Below, piece by piece: positions 7,921 through 15,778 of a DNA stretch of 22,654 nucleotides. The DNA lies in contig MZGM01000003.1 in NCBI GenBank assembly GCA_002085035.1, positions 1 through 22,654 of the forward strand, given 5' to 3'. The stretch's first letter is position 1. Each line of letters opens with the position of its first letter. Origin of the DNA: Candidatus Zhuqueibacterota bacterium 4484_219. Lineage in GTDB: Bacteria; Zhuqueibacterota; JdFR-76; 4484-219. The notes under the pieces were generated by a model. That model was not told the DNA's origin, did not search any database, and was given only the letters and a program-made list of their open reading frames with translations. A program made the position numbers and the translations under genes.

Positions 7921-9537
7921 ATGTCTTTGAAGTTCAGAATTCTGTTGGTGGAAGACAATGTAGATCATGCCGAATTGACCGAGCTTGCCCTAAAGCAAAA
8001 CATCAAAGGAATAGAGATTGACAAAACTTTTACCGCTGATGAAACTATTGCCAAGATTAGTAATAGCTCGGACAACAACTATGATTTGATGATATTAGAT
8101 TATTCTTTGCCGGGGAAGGATGGGTTAGCTGTACTCGATTCTATTTACCAAAAGAAGCTTTCTCTTCCAGTAATTATTGTTACCGGTCAGGGAAACGAAC
8201 GAGTTGCTGTTCAGGCGATGAAAAAAGGTGCGTTTGATTATATCGTCAAATCACCGGGTTATTTGATGACTCTACCGGTTACTGTAAAAAAAGCACTGGC
8301 CGAAAAACATCTCGAAAACAAACAGGAAAGAACAGAACAGTACTACCAGAATTTGGTAGAATGCGCTAATGATGGGATTTATTCTTTAGATGTTCAGGGT
8401 CGGATTACCTTTGTTAATCGCAAAGTAGAGCAACTTACCGGGTTTACTCGTCGTGAGCTGATAGGACGCTATTTTAAAGATTTGCTTGTAGAGGAAGAGA
8501 GAGTAAAAATTAAAAGATGGATTAAACAAGTCCGTCGTAAGCACTTATTAGAGAATTTAGAGACTAGAGTTCTTACTAAGGATGGCCGTCAGATTCCGGT
8601 GGAAATTAATTTAGCTGCCAGGAATAATGGTGATGTGATAAGTGGTTATTATGGGGTAGCACGGGATATTTCGATGCGGCTTCAATGGGAAGCAGAACGA
8701 CGTCAGCGCAATGAAGAGATCAGACGGATGAATGAGGAGCTGGTTTCTAAAAACCGAGAATTAGAAAGATTGAATCAAATTAAATCCCAGTTTGTTTCTA
8801 ATGTTAGTCACGAGTTACGCACACCCTTGAATGGCATTTTAGGCTATGCCGAACTGTTACGAGATGGACTTTATGGTCAGGTAAATGAAGAGCAAGTCAA
8901 AGCTTTGCAGAATGTGATTGCTTGTGGTCATCACCTTCTGGACCTGATAAATGAAATTCTGGACTTTTCTAAGATTCAAGATGGACGTATGCGACTGGAA
9001 AGGGAAGTTTGTTCCGTGTACGACATTTTAGAAGCTGTAATTGCCACAGTGAAACCGACAATACGGGAGAAAAATTTAAATTTAATTCTAAGTGTAGAGA
9101 ACAAGTTGCCGGTTATTAATGTTGATCCACGAAAGATTTATCAGGTATTTCTCAATATTATTGGCAATTCTATCAAATTTACTGAAAAAGGGGAGATTGA
9201 AATCGGAGCCCAGAAGCATGATAATGAAATTCTGTTCTTTGTACGTGATACTGGTATTGGGATGAAAGAAGAGGATGTGAACAAGATTTTTGGTGAATTT
9301 TTGCAGTTAGATGGTAGCATCTCTCGTAAATACGGGGGGACCGGATTGGGGTTGAGTTTGGCTAAACATTTTGTTGAGATGCACAATGGTAAGATTTGGG
9401 TTAAATCCAAATGGCGAGAAGGTTCAACCTTTTATGTATCTCTTCCTTACGAAAAAGACGCAAATATCGAGTCCTCAAACATTACTAATAAGCGAAAGGG
9501 AAAAACAGTTACCGCCCCTGGCTTTTTTGGAATTTAA
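7921..9537 (+). CDS. receiver-PAS-histidine kinase (soluble)
   Basis: A 538-residue cytosolic protein with the receiver placed before the kinase. The receiver (about 5-125) has Glu11-Asp12, phospho-acceptor Asp60 (LMILDYSLPGKDG), Thr88 and Lys110 (IVKSP). PAS spans about 136-255 (LVECANDGIYSLDVQGRITF to YYGVARDI). A helical linker rich in Glu and Arg then leads to HisKA with His297 in NVSHELRTPLNG. The HATPase domain shows N-box NIIGNSIKFTE, G1 DTGIGM, F-box IFGEFLQLD and G2 GGTGLGLSLAK. A basic 25-residue tail follows the ATPase fold. There is no membrane segment, so it should read either an internal cue through PAS or a phosphoryl group arriving on Asp60, for example from the upstream membrane kinase. 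The start at 7921 is backed by GGAGG. Confidence 0.93.
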   Translation: MSLKFRILLVEDNVDHAELTELALKQNIKGIEIDKTFTADETIAKISNSSDNNYDLMILDYSLPGKDGLAVLDSIYQKKLSLPVIIVTGQGNERVAVQAMKKGAFDYIVKSPGYLMTLPVTVKKALAEKHLENKQERTEQYYQNLVECANDGIYSLDVQGRITFVNRKVEQLTGFTRRELIGRYFKDLLVEEERVKIKRWIKQVRRKHLLENLETRVLTKDGRQIPVEINLAARNNGDVISGYYGVARDISMRLQWEAERRQRNEEIRRMNEELVSKNRELERLNQIKSQFVSNVSHELRTPLNGILGYAELLRDGLYGQVNEEQVKALQNVIACGHHLLDLINEILDFSKIQDGRMRLEREVCSVYDILEAVIATVKPTIREKNLNLILSVENKLPVINVDPRKIYQVFLNIIGNSIKFTEKGEIEIGAQKHDNEILFFVRDTGIGMKEEDVNKIFGEFLQLDGSISRKYGGTGLGLSLAKHFVEMHNGKIWVKSKWREGSTFYVSLPYEKDANIESSNITNKRKGKTVTAPGFFGI

Positions 9538-9555
9538 AAAAGGGACGTTGGTGGT

Positions 9556-11457
9556 ATGAAAAAGCAGAAAAAGAAGATATTGCTGATTGATGATGATCCC
9601 AGTATGTTGGACATTGGACGGATCATCATCAAAAAGGCAGGTATGGAGTACCTTGAAGCTGATTCACCCGAGGCAGGATTTGAAAAAATTCTTGCAGAAA
9701 AACCTGATCTGATTTTACTAGACTACATGATGCCTCGCATCAACGGCGATGAGTTCTTTGAGACGTTCATTACCGATCCTCGATTTGAAAAAGTAAATCA
9801 CATTCCAGTAATTATGCTCACGGCTCGCGATGATGACGGTATTGACCAGAGAGCCCTGTTCAAAAAAGGCCTGTCTGCATTTCTTATTAAGCCATTTGGC
9901 CATCGGGAACTGGTCAATGTAATTGAAAATGTACTCCAAATGGCGGAAATACGCAATCACAATCTCCAACTGCAGGAAGAAATTCGTCGTACAAAGTACA
10001 GATATCGAGATTTGATCGAAAATGCTAATGACCTCATTTTTACTCTTGATGAACAAGGTCAGCTAATTTTTGTTAACAATCGTATTTCCATTCTGACCCA
10101 CTATTCCCGAAAGGATTGGTTGGAAAAATACTTTGTTGATCTGGTACACAAGGACGATCGGAATTTGGTGCTTGAGGCGTGGGAGCAGTGCAAAACCGGA
10201 AAGTCGAATGTGATTGAAATTCGAATCCCCGATAAAGACGGCCAGTGGATTTATTTCTCTACGAATCTGACTCCATTATTTGAAGATGATAAGGTTGTTG
10301 GAGCGGTAGGAATTGCTCGTGACATCACTGAAAAGAAAAAATTGGAACAGCAACTTATCGATCTGAAAAATTTTACTGAAAGTATTATTCAGAGCATGAA
10401 CTCTGGTCTGATTACAGTGGATATGGAACGGCGTATTACTTATTTCAATTCTGGTGCGGAGGAAATCCTTGGCTATCGCGCTGAGGAGGTAATTAATAAA
10501 TCGTTGGATGAGATTTTTCCCAAAACCGAAAGCGAGCAGTTGCTACCAACTAATTCTCGCGCAAATACTCTGTTGTTGAATCGGGAAATGGAAATTACTA
10601 CCAAAAACGGTGAAAAAGCTCATATTGGGTTTTCAAATACCCCTTGGAAAAATAATTTCAACCACAAAGTGGGTACAATTATTACTTTTCGAGATATTTC
10701 AGAGATCAAACGATTGCAGATTGAGATGATTCGCATGGATCGGCTGGCTTCGCTTGGAGTTTTGGCCTCTGGAATTGCCCATGAGATCCGCAATCCTTTG
10801 GCTGGAATTAAAACCATGGTTCAGACTCTAGAAGAAGAAATAGATTCTGATGATCCGCACGGGGAGTATTTACAGCGAATTATTCGTCAGGTTAATCGGC
10901 TTGATGAGCTACTTAAAGCGTTCTTTTCCTATGCTCGGCCGCGCCCCCCACTAAAAAAACAGCATCATTTGCCAGATATCGTTCGTGAAGTGATTACCCT
11001 TTTGCATAAGCGCATTGCTGCTTGTCAGGTAGAGCTGGAGGAGAATTATGCCAAGCACCTTCCTCCGGTGCTGGTAGATTTGAACCAGATTCAGCAAGTT
11101 TTTTTCAATCTTATCATAAATGCCCTCGATTCTATGCCAGAAGGGGGGAAGTTGCAAATTAAGGCACGTCCCGTATCTACTAAACTCCAGACTTTCGATC
11201 GCCGCAAACGAGGTTATCGCGTGCGCGATAAGGTCTCGACATTTGTGGAAGTCAAACTGGCAGATTCAGGGGTGGGCATTAGACCTGAACATCTTGAGAC
11301 CATATTTGATCCTTTTTTCACTACTAAATCTCAGGGCACAGGCTTGGGGCTTTCAATTGTTTACCGCATTATTCAGGAGCATGGGGGGGAAATTCGTGTG
11401 GAAAGCGAACTAGGAAAAGGGTCTGTTTTTACCTTATTATTACCTACGGAGGAGTAG
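9556..11457 (+). CDS. receiver-PAS-PAS-histidine kinase, NtrB-like
   Basis: A 633-residue cytosolic kinase. The N-terminal receiver (about 6-125) has Asp12-14, phospho-acceptor Asp56 (LILLDYMMP), Thr at MLTARDD and Lys-Pro-Phe (AFLIKPF). PAS1 (about 145-258, LIENANDLIFTLDEQG to GIARDIT) is followed by PAS2 (about 265-385, IIQSMNSGLITVDMERR to TFRDISE). HisKA has His409 in SGIAHEIRNPLAGIK, the NtrB/HAMP-less type of H-box. The HATPase domain shows N-box NLIINALDSMPEGG, G1 DSGVGIR, F-box IFDPFFTTK and G2 GTGLGLSIV. The IAHEIRNPL box and PFFTTK F-box are typical of kinases that pair with sigma-54 regulators, and the next gene is exactly such a regulator, two bases downstream. No membrane helix is present. 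Confidence 0.94.
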   Translation: MKKQKKKILLIDDDPSMLDIGRIIIKKAGMEYLEADSPEAGFEKILAEKPDLILLDYMMPRINGDEFFETFITDPRFEKVNHIPVIMLTARDDDGIDQRALFKKGLSAFLIKPFGHRELVNVIENVLQMAEIRNHNLQLQEEIRRTKYRYRDLIENANDLIFTLDEQGQLIFVNNRISILTHYSRKDWLEKYFVDLVHKDDRNLVLEAWEQCKTGKSNVIEIRIPDKDGQWIYFSTNLTPLFEDDKVVGAVGIARDITEKKKLEQQLIDLKNFTESIIQSMNSGLITVDMERRITYFNSGAEEILGYRAEEVINKSLDEIFPKTESEQLLPTNSRANTLLLNREMEITTKNGEKAHIGFSNTPWKNNFNHKVGTIITFRDISEIKRLQIEMIRMDRLASLGVLASGIAHEIRNPLAGIKTMVQTLEEEIDSDDPHGEYLQRIIRQVNRLDELLKAFFSYARPRPPLKKQHHLPDIVREVITLLHKRIAACQVELEENYAKHLPPVLVDLNQIQQVFFNLIINALDSMPEGGKLQIKARPVSTKLQTFDRRKRGYRVRDKVSTFVEVKLADSGVGIRPEHLETIFDPFFTTKSQGTGLGLSIVYRIIQEHGGEIRVESELGKGSVFTLLLPTEE

Positions 11458-11462
11458 TTTTG
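11448..11462 (+). promoter_or_regulatory. strong ribosome-binding site with TTG start for the NtrC-type gene
   Basis: GGAGGAG at 11448-11454 overlaps the end of the preceding kinase gene and is placed five bases before TTG 11460-11462. The receiver fold begins five residues into the product, so no later start would leave a complete domain. This supports a genuine non-ATG start. Confidence 0.75.
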
Positions 11463-12839
11463 GTAGAGGCAAGCATTTTAATCATCGAAGATAATGAAGA
11501 CCTCGGTTTTTCTATTGCCGAGGTTTTGCGTAAAAGGGGCTATGAGGTTAAAACTGCCCTTACCGGTGAAGAAGGGGTGAAGATTATTAAAGATCAAATT
11601 GTTGATCTGGTGTTGTTAGATATTAGGCTTCCCGGCAAAGATGGTTTAGAGATTCTCAAAAAAATAAAGGCCTGGGATCAGGATATTCTGGTTATTATGA
11701 TGACTGCTTTTGCAGAGCTTGAACCAGCAATCGAAGCGATGAAAAACGGCGCCTTTGATTATTTGATAAAACCTTTTGATCTTGATGAACTAAGGTTGGT
11801 AGTAGAAAAAGCGTTAGAGACCCAAAAGTTGCGACGCGAAGTTTTACGCCTCAAACGCCTGCATTTAGCCGGCATGCCAGAATGTGAAATTTATGGTGTT
11901 AGTTCTCAGATTGAGGCGGTAAGAGAACAGATTAGATTAGTTAGTACTACCCCCCGTACCTCTGTTTTAATCCAGGGTGAAAGTGGCACAGGCAAGGAAT
12001 TGGTTGCAAATGCCATTCATTACTCGAGTAACCGCCGAGACAAGCCGTTAATTAAAATTAATTGCAGCGCCATCCCGGACAATCTATTAGAAAGTGAATT
12101 GTTTGGGCATGAACGAGGTGCATTTACCGATGCGCGAACAATGAAAAAGGGGCTTTTTGAATTAGCTAATGGTGGCACAGTATTTCTGGACGAAATATCC
12201 AGTCTTAAATTAAGTTTACAGCCCAAATTATTACGGATTCTGGAAACTCAAAGCTTACGGCGAGTGGGTGGAATCTCTGATATCAAAATCGATGTACGTA
12301 TCATTGCCGCAACGAACCAGAATCTGGAAACTTGCGTACGCGAAGGGTCATTTCGGGAAGATCTTTATTATCGCCTTAAAGTGTGGGTGATTGACATACC
12401 ACCCCTTCGCGAGCATCCTGAAGATATTTTGCACTTAGCTAAATTGTTTCTCGATCAGGAAAATCGCAATTTCAACAAGAATATTTTGGGTTTCAATCCC
12501 AAAGCAGAGGAAATCCTGCTTCATTATCCCTGGCCAGGAAACGTGCGGGAGTTAAAAAACGTGATTGAACGTGCGGTTATTCTTTGTCGCGATGAATATA
12601 TTCTACCGGAGCATCTGCCTCGGGAACTGCAACTGGAAAGCGACAAGGCTCCAATTTTGGGGGAGGGAATAACCTCTGCCAATATGTCCCTCGATGAAAT
12701 TGAAAAGCGACATATTATCTACGTGCTGAAAGAAAACAAGGGAAACAAGTCGAGAACAGCACGCATTCTTGGTATTTCTCGTTCTACGCTGCGGGAGAAA
12801 TTGCGCCTGTATGGAATTCAGGATGAAGAGGGGGAATGA
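11460..12839 (+). CDS. sigma-54-dependent response regulator, NtrC family
   Basis: A 459-residue transcription activator. The receiver (about 5-120) has Glu10-Asp11, phospho-acceptor Asp54 (LVLLDIRLPGKDG), Thr at MMTAFAE and Lys-Pro-Phe (LIKPFD). The AAA+ domain (about 145-375) has Walker A GESGTGKE at 173-180, the sigma-54-contacting GAFTDA loop at 220-225, Walker B GGTVFLDEI, and arginine fingers in FREDLYYRL. The C-terminal Fis-type helix-turn-helix (about 415-455) contains KSRTARILGISRSTLREKL. All residues needed for ATP hydrolysis and sigma-54 contact are present, so it should activate -24/-12 promoters. I found no convincing -24/-12 site in the gaps of this window, so its targets are probably elsewhere. 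It is the likely partner of the NtrB-like kinase just upstream. Confidence 0.96.
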   Translation: MVEASILIIEDNEDLGFSIAEVLRKRGYEVKTALTGEEGVKIIKDQIVDLVLLDIRLPGKDGLEILKKIKAWDQDILVIMMTAFAELEPAIEAMKNGAFDYLIKPFDLDELRLVVEKALETQKLRREVLRLKRLHLAGMPECEIYGVSSQIEAVREQIRLVSTTPRTSVLIQGESGTGKELVANAIHYSSNRRDKPLIKINCSAIPDNLLESELFGHERGAFTDARTMKKGLFELANGGTVFLDEISSLKLSLQPKLLRILETQSLRRVGGISDIKIDVRIIAATNQNLETCVREGSFREDLYYRLKVWVIDIPPLREHPEDILHLAKLFLDQENRNFNKNILGFNPKAEEILLHYPWPGNVRELKNVIERAVILCRDEYILPEHLPRELQLESDKAPILGEGITSANMSLDEIEKRHIIYVLKENKGNKSRTARILGISRSTLREKLRLYGIQDEEGE

Positions 12840-13094
12840 ATTTATTAATAGATTATCAGAATTGTCTCCCGAAGTTTATCGAAACTCTTCAAGACAGTCG
12901 AGCGCGCTGATCCAGTATTTCAACAAATAAGACTCGATGAACCTTCATGGTATTTTGCCACCGCCCCCTTTGATGAGCAGAAATGCTTGGTTACTCTTCC
13001 CTGTTCGTATTCTGAATCCCAAATTATTCCTTCTCTCTACAATAATCCCTATTTTCTTGTTGAGCAAGTTCATTTATGGAAACCTTGTCTTTAA
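12823..13094 (+). pseudogene. possible short frameshifted coding stretch between the NtrC-type gene and queG
   Basis: This stretch has no intact gene but is not featureless. One frame starts at ATG 12823 (MKRGNEFINRLSELSPEVYR...) and stops at 12930. A second starts at ATG 12836, overlapping the preceding stop as ATGA, and ends at 12910. A third frame is open from 12852 to the TAA at 13092-13094, running 18 bases into queG, and reads as ordinary protein (for example RLDEPSWYFATAPFDEQ and NPYFLVEQVHLW). It has no ATG, GTG or TTG in its first half. A one-base shift near 12905-12930 would join an upstream start to it and give a product of roughly 85-95 residues. I recognise no family. It could be a decayed gene, a sequencing indel, or chance; no canonical slippery heptamer is present. 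Confidence 0.35.
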
Positions 13095-14128
13095 AACAGG
13101 CTATTAAAACAAGCGCATTGGAAATTGGTTTCGACCTTGTGGGAGTTGCTCCAGCAGGGCCGTTTCCAGAACAACATTATTTCGAGCAGTGGCTGGCACG
13201 GGGCTATGCTGGCGAAATGACTTATCTGCTGCATGGCTGTGAAAAGAGATTGGATTTGCGGTTGGTTCTGCCAGAAGTGAAATCGGTAGTAGTGTGTGGA
13301 TTGAGCTATGCTACCGATTTTCCCTATTCGATTTCGCGAAAAGACCCTGGCCGAGGGTGGATCTCGCGGTATGCCTGGGGGCAGGATTATCACCAGGTTC
13401 TTTTGCGGAAACTGCAGCGACTATTGGAGCGTATTCAACAACTGGTGGGAGCAAAAATAGCAGCAAAAATGTACGTAGATACTGGCCCAATATTGGAACG
13501 AGTTTTGGCTAAATACGCCGGCTTAGGTTGGTGGGGGAAGAATACCTCCTTATTAAATCCACGATTTGGGTCATGGTTTTTTCTGGGTGAAATTTTGTTA
13601 GATCTGGAATTGCCGGCCGATGAACCAATGTCAGACCGCTGTGGAACATGCCGGCGTTGTATTGATGCCTGTCCCACTGGTGCTTTGGTTGCTCCTTACG
13701 TATTGGATGCACGCCGATGTATTGCCTATTTGACCATTGAATCACGCTCGGCGATCCCTTTGGAATTACGTCCGTTGTTACAAAATCACATTTTTGGATG
13801 CGATATTTGTCAAGAAGTATGCCCTTGGAACCGTAAACCCCAAATTAGTTCGGTTAATGAATTCCAACCACGAGATGGTTTTTTCAACCCCGATTTAGCT
13901 GAATTTACCCAAATGGTATTACGAAAATTTATTGGTAGTTTCAAAGGTAGTCCCTTACGACGTTCCAAGCAAGTGGGACTTCTACGCAATGTAGCAGTGG
14001 CTATGGGTAATTCAGCAGAATTGCGTTTTTTCCCCTGGTTGGAAATGCTAACCAAACATGAAGATGAGTTAGTAAAGGAACATGCCTGCTGGGCAATAGA
14101 AACTTTACAAAAGGTTTGTCAATCTTAG
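13076..14128 (+). CDS. queG: epoxyqueuosine reductase
   Basis: Last step of queuosine tRNA modification: reduction of epoxyqueuosine to queuosine at position 34 of tRNAs with GUN anticodons. It is a cytosolic iron-sulfur, cobalamin-dependent enzyme. At 350 residues it has the usual QueG length. Seen in order: EIGFDLVGVAPAGP at the N-terminus, the DUF1730-type region with YARGYAGEMTYL-like sequence (WLARGYAGEMTYLL), KMYVDTGPILER with the catalytic Asp135, and GLGWWGKNTSLL. Two [4Fe-4S] motifs follow: Cys189-192-195-199 (CGTCRRCIDACP), and Cys242-245-249 (CDICQEVCPW) together with a fourth ligand. The C-terminal 90 residues look like HEAT helices that bind tRNA. No other queuosine gene is in the window. 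The stop overlaps the argH stop from the opposite strand. Confidence 0.95.
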   Translation: METLSLKQAIKTSALEIGFDLVGVAPAGPFPEQHYFEQWLARGYAGEMTYLLHGCEKRLDLRLVLPEVKSVVVCGLSYATDFPYSISRKDPGRGWISRYAWGQDYHQVLLRKLQRLLERIQQLVGAKIAAKMYVDTGPILERVLAKYAGLGWWGKNTSLLNPRFGSWFFLGEILLDLELPADEPMSDRCGTCRRCIDACPTGALVAPYVLDARRCIAYLTIESRSAIPLELRPLLQNHIFGCDICQEVCPWNRKPQISSVNEFQPRDGFFNPDLAEFTQMVLRKFIGSFKGSPLRRSKQVGLLRNVAVAMGNSAELRFFPWLEMLTKHEDELVKEHACWAIETLQKVCQS

Positions 14129-15531
14129 GCAGGGTTGATAGTTGATGCTTGTGTTTGCTGCAAGATTTTTTTGGCCTGGAGAATTTGTTGATGTACGGCC
14201 TTGGGGCCAGTTCCGCCAGGTAAGTTGCGGCGTGCTACACTGTGTTCTATTTTCAACCATTGTTTGACATCGTCGCTAAATAAGGCAGAAAACTCTTGGT
14301 ACTTTTCCAATGGGATATTTTCCAGTTGTAAGTTATTTTCTTCTGCCCAACGTACAATTCGTCCGACCGTTTGATGACTCTCTCGAAAGGGCATTCCCCG
14401 AGTAGTTAGGTAATCGGCAAGTTCAGTAGCTAAGATGTTAGACCCCAACTTTTCTTTTATGGCTTTGTCATTTATTTTCAGTGTAGCCCAAACATTTCGA
14501 AAAATCAGCAGACTTTCGTGGCTTAAATCAAGGATGGCAAAGATGTGGGGTTTGTCTTCTTGTAGATCGCGATTGTAAGTGTGGGGTAATCCATGGCAAA
14601 GAGTTAAAAGGGCTTGCAAATGCCCCACAGCACTGGCTGCTTTGCCTCGCAGTAGTTCCAGACTGTCGGGGTTGCACTTTTGGGGCATCATGCTGCTGCC
14701 TGTGCAATAGGCCTGATCCAGGGAAACAAAGTTGAACTCTTGGGTAGACCACAAGATGAGGTCAGCAGCGTAGCGACTCATGTGTAAGAGGAGCTGTGTC
14801 AGATGGAAAGCAATTTCAATTGGCACGTCGCGGTGACTGACAGCATCGATGCTATTTTCAGATATTTTTGTAAAACCGAGTTTTTGAGCCAGTAAGTGGC
14901 GATCTACTGCAAATCCACTGCCAGCCAGAGCACCCGACCCAAGAGGCAAAGTTCCACAGTCTTGCTGAGCCCGCTGCAAGCGCTGACGATCCCGTTCCAA
15001 AATCCAGAACAAGGACATGACGTAGTGCGAAAATAGAACAGGCTGGGCCTGTTGCAGGTGAGTGTAACCTGGCATGATAAGCTTATGCTGAGAGTCGGCT
15101 ATGTTTACCAGTACTTCTTGAAGTTGTCGCAGCTCTGTCAGTGTGTGCTGGAGTTGTTTACGTAAATAGAGAAAAAGGTCGGTAATAACCTGATCATTAC
15201 GACTACGGCCAGTGTGAATTTTGGCGCCCTTGTCACCAATTAACTCACTCAATCGTCGTTCGATAGCACTGTGGATGTCTTCATCATTGGGGTGAAAGGG
15301 GAATTCATTGTTGGCCATTTCTTTTTCTATCTGATTCAGCCCTTGTTGGATAGTGGCAAATTCGTCGGGAGTTAATAGCCCTACGCCAACCAGTGCTTCG
15401 GTCCAGGCACGGTTCACAGCTAGGTCCTCGCGCCATAATCTGCGATCAACGCTTAGTGAATGGCTGAATTTTTCCATCTCGGTGGCAGTAGGTCGAGAAA
15501 ATCGCCCTTGCCAAATTTTTCCGGTCTTCAT
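14125..15531 (-). CDS. argH: argininosuccinate lyase
   Basis: Last step of arginine synthesis: argininosuccinate gives arginine and fumarate. A 468-residue cytosolic enzyme of the fumarase/aspartase superfamily, acting as a homotetramer. Motifs: WQGRFSRPTATEMEKFSHSL at the N-terminus (family WGGRF-like), HTGRSRNDQV at 106-115, the MPGYTHLQQAQPV segment with the catalytic-base His158 region, and the signature loop GSSMMPQKCNPD at 278-289 carrying the catalytic serine. It is the only gene on the minus strand. The ATG is preceded by AGGA (TCCT at 15538-15541) at good spacing. A well-formed promoter lies about 70 bases upstream. argG and the other arg genes are absent, so it is transcribed alone. 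The end overlaps queG tail-to-tail by four bases. Confidence 0.97.
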   Translation of the reverse strand: MKTGKIWQGRFSRPTATEMEKFSHSLSVDRRLWREDLAVNRAWTEALVGVGLLTPDEFATIQQGLNQIEKEMANNEFPFHPNDEDIHSAIERRLSELIGDKGAKIHTGRSRNDQVITDLFLYLRKQLQHTLTELRQLQEVLVNIADSQHKLIMPGYTHLQQAQPVLFSHYVMSLFWILERDRQRLQRAQQDCGTLPLGSGALAGSGFAVDRHLLAQKLGFTKISENSIDAVSHRDVPIEIAFHLTQLLLHMSRYAADLILWSTQEFNFVSLDQAYCTGSSMMPQKCNPDSLELLRGKAASAVGHLQALLTLCHGLPHTYNRDLQEDKPHIFAILDLSHESLLIFRNVWATLKINDKAIKEKLGSNILATELADYLTTRGMPFRESHQTVGRIVRWAEENNLQLENIPLEKYQEFSALFSDDVKQWLKIEHSVARRNLPGGTGPKAVHQQILQAKKILQQTQASTINPA

Positions 15532-15778
15532 AGTTTGTCCTGCAGTGTTTAGTAAAATCAGTCCCCCGGCCTTTTGTGAAAAGATTAAGTTACATATAAT
15601 ATAGTAGTAAAAACTATCTCAATCAATAATAAAGTTGCGGTTGGTTAGCTACGATATCAACAACCTCAGAAATTAATGGCTGATTTTTTTCTTGATTCTA
15701 ATTCAAAATAATCTTAACTTTATTTCAGTTTCCTTATGGTGTAATTAAACCTTAGCATTCAGAGGCAAAATAAAGGTA
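15532..15778. other. divergent intergenic region between argH and the glycosylase gene
   Basis: A 247-base AT-rich spacer. Its left half holds the argH ribosome-binding site and promoter. On the plus strand, toward the glycosylase gene, TTGATT at 15692-15697 with TAACTT 17 bases later at 15715-15720 is the best promoter guess but weak in the -10 box. AAAGG at 15772-15776 sits only two bases before ATG 15779. I see no open reading frame, tRNA or strong hairpin here. Confidence 0.6.
15598..15626 (-). promoter_or_regulatory. sigma-70-type promoter of argH
   Basis: Read on the minus strand, TTGATT (plus 15621-15626) is followed by a spacer of exactly 17 bases and TATATT (plus 15598-15603). Matches to consensus are four of six and five of six. 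The inferred transcription start lies near 15590, giving a leader of about 60 bases with AGGA seven bases before the argH ATG. This is the best promoter-like site I see in the window. Confidence 0.65.

Noticed and set aside
12922..12930. Programmed -1 frameshift site at AACAAATAA in the gap before queG
   Set aside because: The heptamer is not of the X-XXY-YYZ type and re-pairing would need a first-position mismatch, so an indel or pseudogene is more likely.
12840..13075. Sigma-54 (-24/-12) promoter near the NtrC-type gene
   Set aside because: TGGTATTTTGCCA looks suggestive, but the GG and GC elements are too close together for a -24/-12 promoter.
15639..15665. Inverted repeat GGTTG ... CAACC in the argH-glycosylase spacer
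   Set aside because: Arms are five bases with a 17-base loop, which is expected by chance in AT-rich DNA, and no T-run follows.
15692..15706. Partial palindrome TTGATTCTAATTCAA resembling an ArgR box near argH
   Set aside because: Only one half-site matches ATTCA and the other half is poor. It lies about 70 bases upstream of the argH -35 box and overlaps a weak promoter guess on the other strand.
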